Below are positions 1 to 6,812 of a DNA stretch of 11,235 nt, piece after piece. Within the stretch, counting starts at the first letter, position 1; each line of letters opens with the position of its first letter. The translations under genes and the position numbers were made by a program. The stretch lies in contig JAMCQI010000084.1 in the NCBI GenBank assembly GCA_023381515.1, forward strand, positions 1-11,235, read 5' to 3'. This stretch comes from Chloroflexota bacterium (GTDB lineage: Bacteria > Chloroflexota > Anaerolineae > UBA4142). The notes under the pieces are model-generated. The model did no database searches. It was given only the letters and a program-made list of their open reading frames with translations, and had not been told where the DNA came from.

Positions 1-355
1 TTTGATCTCTCCATTTGACAAGGTTTAGCCGGCCGACCGGCTGACGATTGGCGAAAATATTCTCGGAAATGGACAAGCTGCCGACCAGGGACAGTTCCTG
101 AAAGACCATGCTGACGCCGGCGCGAATGGCATCCAGGGGGGAGACAAAGCTAACCGGATAGCCCTTGAGGTAAATCTGCCCGCGGTCGAAGCGATGGATG
201 CCGCTTAGAACGAGGGCAAGCGTGCTTTTCCCCGCCCCATTCTCACCGATCAGGGCCAGGATCTCTCCTTCTCCGAGAGAAAAGCTTACATCGTCGACCG
301 CCAGAACCCCTGGGAAGCTTTTCGAGACGTGCTCTACACTGAGGACCTGCTCCAT
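1..355 (-). CDS. Sugar ABC transporter ATP-binding protein, ribose/xylose type, N-terminal part (cut by window edge)
   Basis: The first 118 residues of an RbsA/XylG/MglA-type importer ATPase are present; the rest lies left of the window. Reading the minus strand from the ATG at 355 gives an opening typical of this family (MEQVLSVEHVSKSFPGV), a Walker A box GENGAGKST at residues 37-45 and the Q-loop FQELSLV around residues 85-91. Family members are about 500 residues with two ABC domains, so only the front of domain 1 is visible. The start is supported by an AAGGG Shine-Dalgarno 5 nt upstream. It follows the second binding protein by 93 bp, and that gap holds a palindromic repeat. By position it powers uptake of the ligand bound by that protein; its permease should be the next gene. 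The substrate cannot be told from the ATPase. Confidence 0.93.
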   Translation of the reverse strand, partial: MEQVLSVEHVSKSFPGVLAVDDVSFSLGEGEILALIGENGAGKSTLALVLSGIHRFDRGQIYLKGYPVSFVSPLDAIRAGVSMVFQELSLVGSLSISENIFANRQPVGRLNLVKWRDQ

Positions 356-374
356 AGAATCCCTTCGGATGCGC

Positions 375-429
375 GTAGGGGCGTAACACCCTGGCACTCG
401 CCGCTAGGGCAAGTGTCTTACGCCCCTAC
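375..429. repeat. GTAGGGGC...GCCCCTAC palindromic repeat between binding-protein and ATPase genes
   Basis: A 55-nt imperfect palindrome. GTAGGGGCGTAA (375-386) is exactly complementary to TTACGCCCCTAC (418-429). Further pairing is possible inside: CCCT at 389-392 with AGGG at 406-409, or ACAC with GTGT. It begins 20 bp upstream of the ATPase start and ends 20 bp after the binding-protein stop, so it is transcribed with both. Another element with the same 8-nt inverted termini lies at 11050-11107, which marks it as a dispersed repeat family. In the transcript it would form a stable stem-loop that could protect the upstream mRNA 3' end or attenuate read-through. No U-tract follows, so it is not a canonical intrinsic terminator. 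Confidence 0.8.
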
Positions 430-448
430 CGGCATTTTACTTTGGGGC

Positions 449-1576
449 TTACTGTGTGTAGAGCTTGTTGGCATCCAGGAAGTACTGGAGGTTGTTCTTG
501 TCCACCCAGTTCACCGTCATCAAAACCTGGCTGGGCCCAGTGATGACCCCGGCCTTGGCATTGTCGGCAGTGAGGGGTGCCTGATTGTGTTTGAAATTGT
601 AAAGCGCTTGCATGGCCCAAAAGGCCATCGCGGCGTCGTCTTGCGCCACCGTGCCGGTGACCGTGCCCTCTTGGATTGCTTGGAGCACGTCCGAGTTGCG
701 ATCCATCGACACGATCTTGACCTGCCCGGCCTTGCCAGCCTCTTTTACGGCCGTGGCAGAGCCGATGCCGCCAGTGGAGTCGGTGCAGACAAACGCGGCG
801 AGGTCAGGAAAGCGCTGCAAGATGGACTTGGCTGCATTGATGGCGGTCACGGTGTCCGCCTTGGTGTCCACGGTTTGCACGACTTGGATGTCCGGATATT
901 TCTTGAACGCATCGACGAAGCCAGCCGCGCGGTCGTCGAACATCTGGCTGCCAGGGATGGACAGGATCGCCACCTTACCCTTGCCGCCTAACACCTTGGC
1001 GATCTGCTGACCACCCACGTAGCCCAGATCGTGCTGGGGTGATCCCACGTAGGCAATGCGCTTCGAGTCGGGCAGATCGCCCAGAATCGTGACCACGGGG
1101 ATGCCGGCATCCCACGCCTTGTTGATCTCGGGGGCGAGTACCGGGTCCCAGGCGAACACGGCAATCCCGGCCGGCTTTTGGGCAATGGCCTGGTCAAAGG
1201 CGGCCACCTCGCCGTTTATATCCACCTCGGCGGGGCCGACGTACTTGCTGTTGACGCCCAGAGCTTTACCAGCCCACGCCCAACCAAACTTGTGAGCATT
1301 GAAGAACTCCAGGTTCCCCATGCTGGAAACGTAGATGTAGCTCTCGCTGGACGTGGGAGCCACCGGCGGAGTGGGCGCCACAGTGGGGGTCACTGTAGGC
1401 GCGGCTGGTGCCGCCGGCGTAGGCGCGGTTGTGGGCGCGGCTGGTGCCGCCGGCGTAGGCGCGGTTGTGGGCGCGGCTGGTGCCACCGGCTGGGTGGGCG
1501 TTGCCGCGGGAGCGCAGGCCGTCAGAAGGGCGAGGAAGACGGTCAGCGCGACAATGCCGAGAAGACTCCTCTTCAT
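449..1576 (-). CDS. Sugar ABC transporter substrate-binding lipoprotein (second system), periplasmic binding protein type 1 (RbsB-like)
   Basis: A 375-residue binding lipoprotein that should be anchored outside the membrane and deliver a sugar-like ligand to the transporter starting at 355. Residues 1-20 are a signal peptide ending in the lipobox LTAC, with the lipidated cysteine at 21. Residues 22 to about 77 are an Ala/Pro/Thr linker containing a 12-residue repeat. The mature domain from about 78 has the alternating alpha/beta pattern of the Peripla_BP_4/RbsB family, for example PAGIAVFAWDP, GIPVVTILGD, KVAILSIPGS and VKIVSMDRNSD. The start is fixed by AAAAAGGAGG with a 6-nt gap before the ATG. 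It is clearly a different protein from the binding protein at 5504-6661, so a different ligand is likely. The ligand is not predictable by eye; this family also serves ribose, xylose, rhamnose, inositol and others. Confidence 0.92.
   Translation of the reverse strand: MKRSLLGIVALTVFLALLTACAPAATPTQPVAPAAPTTAPTPAAPAAPTTAPTPAAPAAPTVTPTVAPTPPVAPTSSESYIYVSSMGNLEFFNAHKFGWAWAGKALGVNSKYVGPAEVDINGEVAAFDQAIAQKPAGIAVFAWDPVLAPEINKAWDAGIPVVTILGDLPDSKRIAYVGSPQHDLGYVGGQQIAKVLGGKGKVAILSIPGSQMFDDRAAGFVDAFKKYPDIQVVQTVDTKADTVTAINAAKSILQRFPDLAAFVCTDSTGGIGSATAVKEAGKAGQVKIVSMDRNSDVLQAIQEGTVTGTVAQDDAAMAFWAMQALYNFKHNQAPLTADNAKAGVITGPSQVLMTVNWVDKNNLQYFLDANKLYTQ
1398..1490. repeat. 36-bp in-frame tandem repeat encoding the lipoprotein linker
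   Basis: About 2.6 copies of a 36-bp unit beginning GGCGCGGCTGGTGCC start at 1398, 1434 and 1470; the third is truncated and carries a G-to-A change. The unit is a multiple of three and encodes 12 residues of Ala, Pro and Thr in the surface linker after the lipidated cysteine, so copy-number change would lengthen or shorten the tether without a frameshift. Confidence 0.9.
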
Positions 1577-1772
1577 CTCTCTCCTCCTTTTTCAATAGAT
1601 GCTTGAGCAGTTGACAGATGGTTTCACAGGCGAGCGTTTTGCGTCTCTCTTCTGCCCTCAGATCCTCCTTTCCGACTCTGGCGATACACGCAGCTGCGGC
1701 AACCCAGCCCCGCAGAAGCCTCACGCTCCCGATTCTGGAATTGCTCGGCATTGCAGCGCACTACGCCTTCGC
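1577..1772. other. Intergenic region between epimerase and second binding protein; no gene seen
   Basis: 196 bp separate the epimerase stop from the second binding-protein start. The last 16 bp hold that gene's strong ribosome binding site. A second AAAGGAGG motif near 1669-1674 (minus strand) has no start codon at a suitable distance. A GC-rich 6-bp hairpin (1694-1699 with 1710-1715) lacks a U-tract, so I do not call it a terminator. No convincing sigma-70 promoter is visible, although the gap is long enough to hold one for the second transporter. Confidence 0.5.
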
Positions 1773-2840
1773 TCAGAATTCGACCGAGCCGTCGCGAGCA
1801 ATGCTGCGGATACCCTTCCCTTCATACGCCACGGCAACTAAATCGGTCTCAATCACCTCGCCCGGCTTCATCACTAACGCACTCCCATTGTCGATGGCAT
1901 TCTTCACGCCCGCTGGCGGATAGCTCGTAAACGGCTCCAACGCACAGTTGTACGTTCTGCCGTACCATGGATAGTCGTTGTGCCCACCGTAAACCTGCCA
2001 CATCCACAGGTACTTGAACAGTTTGGCATCCCATGCCATTCCGAAACCCATACCCGACTTTTGGTTCGTCAGACCATACCAGCCTTCGGCGAGTTCTTGG
2101 AAGAAGACGACATCCACAGAACGGGTTTCGAGCGGCAGGATTCGCGTAATGTCCTGCAACTTTCCAGTCCGGCGGTTCTTGACCATCGGAAAGTCGTAGC
2201 CGTCCCCCACCTCCCACAAGCCATTCGGATGAAATGCCAAGACTTGGACTTTTCTGGCTGGGGCTTGCACAACGCAGTTGTCGTCGAGGAACGGCGTCCC
2301 AATGGACGGATGGTGTCCCCACATCAACGCAAAGTCTTCGACCGATTCGTTGACGAGGCGTTCGCCGATGAAGAGCGTAGCCATCCCGCTCTGCAGCGAC
2401 ATCGTACGTTCGAGTGTCAGGGGCGAACGATAGCAGCGTACGCGCGTTCGCACGGAGACACGCTTGGGAGTGTCTTCGATGACTTGGGCTTGAAATGGCA
2501 GCAACGAAACTTCGCCGTGCAAACCTTGTCTCGCCCCCAGGTACGGCTCTGTCGCCCAGCCGGCCGAGGGGAGCACTTCTTGCCAACCGCCATAGAAATA
2601 GTCATGAAATGCGCCTTCCGGTAACGCGCAAGTCGCCACGAACGGTTTGCTCATTGGAATTGGCGACTGCCACATGAAATCAAGGTCGTGTGGTTTGTAG
2701 GTGAATTCAAAGATATCGGCCCCTTTATCGAGCAGGATGCCCACGCGCAGCAATTCGTTTTCCAAAAACGCGACGCGCATTCCTTTATACGCGTAATCCA
2801 ATGAGAGCCGACAACCCATTTTCCTACCCCAGGTATACAT
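1773..2840 (-). CDS. Aldose 1-epimerase (mutarotase) superfamily protein, GalM/DUF4432-like
   Basis: A 355-residue cytosolic protein (no signal peptide) resembling aldose 1-epimerases, which interconvert alpha and beta anomers of free sugars. Visible family-like points are GGWQEVLPSAG at 84-94, LHGEV with His108, WGHHPSIG with His176/His177, and ALEPFT with Glu302. Their order and spacing match the His...His...Glu catalytic set known in GalM, though I matched this by eye only. The start is placed at the ATG at 2840 because a GGAGG lies 8 nt upstream. Upstream in-frame ATGs at 2873 and 2870 overlap the permease stop and lack such a site. It follows the permease by 22 nt, so it is probably co-transcribed and acts on the imported sugar. 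It could instead act on a sugar acid or phosphate, since this fold is used for several substrates. Confidence 0.78.
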   Translation of the reverse strand: MYTWGRKMGCRLSLDYAYKGMRVAFLENELLRVGILLDKGADIFEFTYKPHDLDFMWQSPIPMSKPFVATCALPEGAFHDYFYGGWQEVLPSAGWATEPYLGARQGLHGEVSLLPFQAQVIEDTPKRVSVRTRVRCYRSPLTLERTMSLQSGMATLFIGERLVNESVEDFALMWGHHPSIGTPFLDDNCVVQAPARKVQVLAFHPNGLWEVGDGYDFPMVKNRRTGKLQDITRILPLETRSVDVVFFQELAEGWYGLTNQKSGMGFGMAWDAKLFKYLWMWQVYGGHNDYPWYGRTYNCALEPFTSYPPAGVKNAIDNGSALVMKPGEVIETDLVAVAYEGKGIRSIARDGSVEF

Positions 2841-2848
2841 TTCGCAGC

Positions 2849-2853
2849 CCTCC
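2849..2853 (-). promoter_or_regulatory. Ribosome binding site that fixes the epimerase start
   Basis: GGAGG on the minus strand, 8 nt before the ATG at 2840 and just after the permease stop (2863-2865). It argues for this start over the two ATGs that overlap the permease end. Confidence 0.75.
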
Positions 2854-2862
2854 GTTTGGGGT

Positions 2863-3906
2863 TCAATCATCATGAGGCAACGTTGGGGTGATCGACGGAT
2901 TAGAAACTGCGGGCGCCCTCCTCTGCGGCACAGTCCGCGCCCACACGTGTCCCACCGCGCGTCCAAAATCCGACCGCCACATATCGAGGAACACGGCGAG
3001 GACAATGATCAGGCCGAGCGTGATGTTCTGCCACGAAGAGGGCACCGCGTTCAGGTTCAGGCCATTCTGGACCACCACGATGATGGCTGTGCCGACCATC
3101 GACGAGACAATGTGCGCGTACCCTCCCGCGAGACTCGCGCCGCCCACCACGGCTGCGCCGATCGCTTGCAGCTCGGTGCCGACCCCATAGTTGGGTGAGC
3201 CGGAGTTCAGCCGGGCGGTCATCAGCACCGAGCCGATCCCCGCGGTGAGGCCCGCGATAATAAACGCGAGGAGCCGGGTGCGGTTGACGTTGATGCCGGA
3301 CAGACGTGCCGCCGCCGGATTTCCGCCGATCGCGTAGATCGCCCGCCCGCTCGGTGTGTACTTCAAGAACACCGACGCGATCGCATAGGCGATGAGGACG
3401 TAAAAGAAGGGGATCGCGACGCCAAACGCTTTTCCGTAGAACCACGGCTCGAGGTCGGGCGAGACCGAAAAATTGGGAGACCCATTGTTGAATAGAAAGG
3501 CGGCACCGCGAAAGATGTTCATCGTCGCGAGCGTGACGATGAAGGAGGGAATCCGCCCGTGCGACGCCAGGACGCCATTCATCGCCCCCATCATGGAACC
3601 GAGCGCCAAGACTATCAGAATCGCTACCGGAACGGGAATGCCGTTGTCTTTGATCAACTGCGCCAAAATCATCGTCAGCAGGGCGATCGCCGAGCCGGGG
3701 GAGAGATCAATGCCGCCTGTGAGAATGACCAGCGTGGAGCCGATGGCAACAATGGCGACGATGCTCCCTTGTAGGGCGACGTTGTTCATGTTGTCCACCA
3801 ACAGAAAGCGATCGGTGGTCAGGCTCACGCCGACGCAGACGACGATGAGTGAAATCAGTGGACCGATGACCGGCGAATGCAGCATACGGTTGATACTAGT
3901 CGGCAT
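2863..3906 (-). CDS. Sugar ABC transporter permease, RbsC/BPD_transp_2 family
   Basis: A 347-residue inner-membrane protein with about nine or ten hydrophobic segments, forming the channel (as a homodimer in this family) of the importer encoded with it. Family hallmarks are GGIDLSPGS at 64-72, IPSFIVTLATMNIFRG at about 119-133, and the cytoplasmic ATPase-contact loop AIGGNPAAARLSGIN at about 192-206. The last 35 residues are hydrophilic and Pro/Arg rich and should be cytoplasmic. The start codon lies inside the end of the ATPase gene (11-nt overlap), so translation is probably coupled. GGIDLS usually continues with V (GGIDLSVG); proline at residue 70 is a small departure. Substrate not determinable. 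Confidence 0.95.
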   Translation of the reverse strand: MPTSINRMLHSPVIGPLISLIVVCVGVSLTTDRFLLVDNMNNVALQGSIVAIVAIGSTLVILTGGIDLSPGSAIALLTMILAQLIKDNGIPVPVAILIVLALGSMMGAMNGVLASHGRIPSFIVTLATMNIFRGAAFLFNNGSPNFSVSPDLEPWFYGKAFGVAIPFFYVLIAYAIASVFLKYTPSGRAIYAIGGNPAAARLSGINVNRTRLLAFIIAGLTAGIGSVLMTARLNSGSPNYGVGTELQAIGAAVVGGASLAGGYAHIVSSMVGTAIIVVVQNGLNLNAVPSSWQNITLGLIIVLAVFLDMWRSDFGRAVGHVWARTVPQRRAPAVSNPSITPTLPHDD

Positions 3907-5428
3907 AAGCTGGCACTCCTTCCAAATGATTCGTCTGCGACACGGTTTCCAGAAGCTGGTATTCGGTCAAGCTGCCGGCATCCGCGATTTGTAGGATGTG
4001 GCCGTCGCGCACGATGGCCACGCGGTCGCTCATGGCCAGGAGCTCCGGGTAATCGGAACTAATCAGCAAAATGCCGATTCCCATTGAGGTGAGTTCGTTG
4101 ATGATGTGATAGACCTCGATGCGTGCGCCAATGTCGACGCCCTGCGTCGGTTCGTCCAGGATGAGCAGCCGCGCCTTGGTGAACAGCCAGCGCGCCAGGA
4201 TGGTCTTTTGCTGGTTGCCGCCGGACAGGTACTGCACCGTGCGCTCCAGCCCGGTGCGGCTGATGCGCAGCTTGTCGAAATACTCGACGCCGTACTGCTC
4301 TTCGCGCCGCAGGTTAAGGAAGGGACCAGAGAGAATGGCGCGCAGATCCGCGATCGTGATGTTCTGCGGACCGCGGAAATTAAAGAACAATCCGTCTGCC
4401 TTGGGGTTCTCGGGGAGCAGCGCGATGCCTGCAGCAATCGCCTGGCTGGGGGCTTTCAAGTGCAGCGGGACCCCATCCAGCCGCACCGTGCCGGCGGTGA
4501 TGGGGTCGACTCCGAACAGCGCTCGCCCAATCTCGCTGCGTCCCGACCCGACCATTCCGCCCAGACCAAAGACCTCGCCCTTCTGGATGGTAAAGGAGAC
4601 GCCGTTCACGCCCTCCTCGGTGCGCAGCCCTTCGACTGCAAGGATCGGTTCTGCCGTGGCGTGGTGCTCCTTCGGATAGGTCTCCTTTACTTCCGTACCC
4701 AGCATCAGGCGGACGACGACGCCTGGATCGACCGCCGAGAGCGACTGCGTATCCACAACCTTGCCGTCGCGGAGGACGGTGATCCGATCCGCGACCATGA
4801 ACACTTCGTCGATGCGGTGCGATATGTAGAGGACCGCCTTGCCCTGTTTGGCTAGCTGCCGGATGAGCCCCTGCAGGCGCTTCGTTTCGTTCAAGCCGAG
4901 CGAGGCGGTCGGCTCGTCCATGATCAACAGCGTCGAATCTTCCGAAATGGCTTTGGCAATCTCGACGAGCTGTTGTTCCGCGACCGAGAGTGAGCGCACC
5001 AGCCCGTTAGGGTCGAGCTCGATACCTAATTCCTTCAGCGTCTGGACCGCCCGCCGTCGCATGCTGTCCCAATCGACCAAGCGCCCGAGCGTACTCGTAG
5101 GCAGCCGTCCCAGGCAGATATTCTCAGCAACGGTGAGCGTGGGCACCAGGGACAATTCTTGATAGATCGTGGCGACTCCGCGTGCCCGTGCGACGGTGGG
5201 GTTGGACATAACCACCGGCTGACCCTTCAACCGTATCTCGCCCTCCTCGGGCAGATGTACGCCGGCGAAGCATTTCACCAATGTGGATTTGCCGCTGCCG
5301 TTCTGTCCTACGAGCGCATGGATCTCGCCCGCGTTCAGAGCGATCGAGACGCGATTCAAAGCTTGGACGCCGGGGAAGGCTTTTGAAACTCGACGCGCTT
5401 CCCAGATGGGATCAGGGTTATTGCTCAT
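3896..5428 (-). CDS. Sugar ABC transporter ATP-binding protein with two ABC domains, RbsA/XylG/MglA type
   Basis: A 510-residue cytoplasmic ATPase made of two fused ABC domains, the usual length for the family. Domain 1 has Walker A GQNGSGKST at 41-49, Q-loop Gln90, signature LSVAEQQ at 147-153, Walker B LLIMDEP at 167-173 and switch His204. Domain 2 has the degenerate Walker A GSGRSE (Arg replacing Lys) normal for this family, signature LSGGNQQK at 401-408 and Walker B LLILDEP at 421-427. I start it at the ATG at 5428 (MSNNPDPIWEARRVSKAF). The frame stays open to an upstream ATG at 5479, but that adds a Cys/Arg/Pro-rich stretch encoded by a hairpin repeat. No clean Shine-Dalgarno precedes 5428; the nearest AGG sits inside the hairpin arm. 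It overlaps the permease by 11 nt. Confidence 0.94.
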   Translation of the reverse strand: MSNNPDPIWEARRVSKAFPGVQALNRVSIALNAGEIHALVGQNGSGKSTLVKCFAGVHLPEEGEIRLKGQPVVMSNPTVARARGVATIYQELSLVPTLTVAENICLGRLPTSTLGRLVDWDSMRRRAVQTLKELGIELDPNGLVRSLSVAEQQLVEIAKAISEDSTLLIMDEPTASLGLNETKRLQGLIRQLAKQGKAVLYISHRIDEVFMVADRITVLRDGKVVDTQSLSAVDPGVVVRLMLGTEVKETYPKEHHATAEPILAVEGLRTEEGVNGVSFTIQKGEVFGLGGMVGSGRSEIGRALFGVDPITAGTVRLDGVPLHLKAPSQAIAAGIALLPENPKADGLFFNFRGPQNITIADLRAILSGPFLNLRREEQYGVEYFDKLRISRTGLERTVQYLSGGNQQKTILARWLFTKARLLILDEPTQGVDIGARIEVYHIINELTSMGIGILLISSDYPELLAMSDRVAIVRDGHILQIADAGSLTEYQLLETVSQTNHLEGVPAYAD

Positions 5429-5442
5429 TGGATTTGGAGGAC

Positions 5443-5491
5443 ACCTGCAAGGTCTGCATCGAGTTTGTCGAAAGATCAAGACCTTGCAGGT
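5443..5491. repeat. 13-bp inverted repeat (stem-loop) between binding-protein and ATPase genes
   Basis: ACCTGCAAGGTCT at 5443-5455 is exactly complementary to AGACCTTGCAGGT at 5479-5491, with a 23-nt loop. The right arm is also a small palindrome by itself (AGACCT-TGC-AGGTCT, 5479-5493). It lies in the 75-bp gap between the binding-protein stop (5504) and the ATPase start (5428), so it is transcribed. The downstream arm ends 14 nt before the ATPase ATG and holds the only AGG-like ribosome-binding candidate, so folding may limit ATPase translation. There is no U-tract after it. Similar ACCTGCAAGGTCT-type repeats are, from memory, common in Chloroflexota, but I cannot verify that here. Confidence 0.85.
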
Positions 5492-5503
5492 CTAGGGTCA
5501 CTT

Positions 5504-6661
5504 TTATTTCGGACAATCGTACGTCTTGGACGGTTTGGGGTACAACCTCTCGGGATGGCAGAGGTAGTTGATGACGTTGGTCTTGTCCACAATCACAACC
5601 GGGGTCTCGGTCCAGCCGCCGGGATACTTGCCGTTCAAGCAGTCCCACGCGACCTGCATGGCGACCTCGCCCATTTCGAACGGCGTCGTGTTCACCGTGC
5701 CGTTCCACGTCCCAGCGAGGATTTGCTCCATGCCCGTCGTGTCACCGTCGTTACCAAAGATCAGGATATCCTTGCGGTTCAACGACTGAGCGGCCTTTGC
5801 AGCGCCGATGGCTTCGTAGTCATTGGCGGCGACGACGACATTGATCTCAGGGTGTGCCTGCATCATGTCCATCATCACCGAGTTGCCGGTTTCCACGTTC
5901 CATGCCGTTGGCAGCGATGCAACCTTTACGATCTGGGGGAACTGGGAGAGCGCATCCAGGTACCCGCCAATTCGTTCGGTCGAGTGCCAGCCCGGCTGAC
6001 CTTCCAGTGCGCCGAGTTTGCCCACGCCGTGCATGACACCGGCGACGTACATGCCCATCTTGTACGTGCCGCGGCGCTGGCCGTAACCGACGACGGCATG
6101 CACCGGTGCTGGGAAGGTCGGGATGTCGGAGTTGACGATGATCACGGCGATACCCGCATCCACGGCTCGCTTCACCAGCGGCGCCGCGGCGTTCTCGTCG
6201 TGGGTGGAGAAGATGATCGCATCAGCCTTCTTGGTGATGACGTCCTGGAGCATCCCCATTTGGCCGTTGATGTCAGATCCGCTCTGCGGTGCGGACATGT
6301 AGGTGTCAGCGCCAAGCTGCGCGGCTTGAGCTTTGACGCCTTCGCCGATCGCGATGTAGTAGTCGAACTCCGTCGCGGGCGGCATGTAGGCGATACTGGG
6401 TTTCGAGCCGGGCTTGTACGCAAGATTCTTGCAGGCGGCCTGCGAGGCGGCTGCGAGCGGCACCGGCGAGTAGGCCCCCAGAATTGGCTTGTAGGCGGCG
6501 TAATCCGCTGCGGACGGTTGAGCCGCTGCAGGAGCCGCACTTGCCGGTGCCGGAGCCGTCGTGGGTGCCGCCGCGGGTGCCGCGCACGCGGCGACGGCGA
6601 AGGTCAAGACGACCACCACGACGAGCAGCAATAATGGATTGATCGAAGATCGGTTACGCAT
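5504..6661 (-). CDS. Sugar ABC transporter substrate-binding lipoprotein (first system), periplasmic binding protein type 1
   Basis: A 385-residue lipoprotein that captures a sugar-like ligand for the adjacent ATPase and permease. The signal peptide has a long Leu/Val core and a lipobox ending AVAAC with Cys26. An Ala/Pro/Thr linker covers about 27-50. The mature part has the two-lobe Peripla_BP_4 pattern: SIAYMPPATEFDYYIAIGEGVKA-like first strand and helix region, ADAIIFSTHDENA, GIAVIIVNSD, INVVVAANDYEAIGAA and ILIFGNDGD. The C-terminus contains two Cys (near CHPE and YDCPK) and an earlier Cys (AACKN), which might form disulfides. The ATG has AAGGAGG 6 nt upstream. It is separated from the RraA-like gene by 151 bp and from its ATPase by a hairpin. 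The ligand is unknown; the neighbourhood suggests a uronate, aldonate or an oligomer derived from one. Confidence 0.93.
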   Translation of the reverse strand: MRNRSSINPLLLLVVVVVLTFAVAACAAPAAAPTTAPAPASAAPAAAQPSAADYAAYKPILGAYSPVPLAAASQAACKNLAYKPGSKPSIAYMPPATEFDYYIAIGEGVKAQAAQLGADTYMSAPQSGSDINGQMGMLQDVITKKADAIIFSTHDENAAAPLVKRAVDAGIAVIIVNSDIPTFPAPVHAVVGYGQRRGTYKMGMYVAGVMHGVGKLGALEGQPGWHSTERIGGYLDALSQFPQIVKVASLPTAWNVETGNSVMMDMMQAHPEINVVVAANDYEAIGAAKAAQSLNRKDILIFGNDGDTTGMEQILAGTWNGTVNTTPFEMGEVAMQVAWDCLNGKYPGGWTETPVVIVDKTNVINYLCHPERLYPKPSKTYDCPK

Positions 6662-6812
6662 CAGAGTCCTCCTTTGACTTCCACGACCTTGTCACCGGAG
6701 CAGTGTTACCTGCTTCAAGAAACTCCGATATTCGTCTTCCTCTCCTCGGCTAGGGATGTTATGCGTTCGATAGCCCTACCTCCTCGCTTGGCGTCCGGGG
6801 TGTGCACAACTT
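6662..6812. other. Intergenic region upstream of the first binding protein; no gene seen
   Basis: 151 bp between the catabolic block and the transporter block. The 13 bp next to the binding-protein start hold its ribosome binding site. On the minus strand a direct repeat GGTAACA/GGTGACA occurs about 14 bp apart near 6690-6712. No convincing promoter or terminator is visible. A weak TAGGG/CCCTA pairing at 6751-6755 and 6774-6778 is not enough to call a structure. Confidence 0.45.

Noticed and set aside
329..991. A 220-codon plus-strand open frame over the second binding protein and the 375-429 repeat
   Set aside because: It runs through a palindromic repeat and a convincing antisense gene; low-complexity shadow translation.
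1694..1715. Intrinsic terminator after the epimerase
   Set aside because: The 6-bp hairpin is not followed by a U-tract on the minus strand.
1849..2586. A 245-codon minus-strand frame inside the epimerase gene, considered as a possible frameshifted gene
   Set aside because: The epimerase frame is intact over 355 residues with all expected motifs; the alternative frame shows no motif.
2841..3005. Longer starts of the epimerase at 3005, 2873 or 2870
   Set aside because: They overlap the permease gene and lack a ribosome binding site, while GGAGG lies 8 nt before the ATG at 2840.
5429..5479. Longer start of the ATPase at 5479
   Set aside because: The added residues (Cys/Arg/Pro-rich) are the translation of a hairpin repeat and are absent from the family pattern.
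5465..6634. A 389-codon open frame on the plus strand, antisense to the whole first binding-protein gene
   Set aside because: Its translation is Arg/His/Val-rich with no domain pattern, has no good ribosome binding site, and mirrors a clear lipoprotein gene. Long antisense frames are expected in GC-rich genes.
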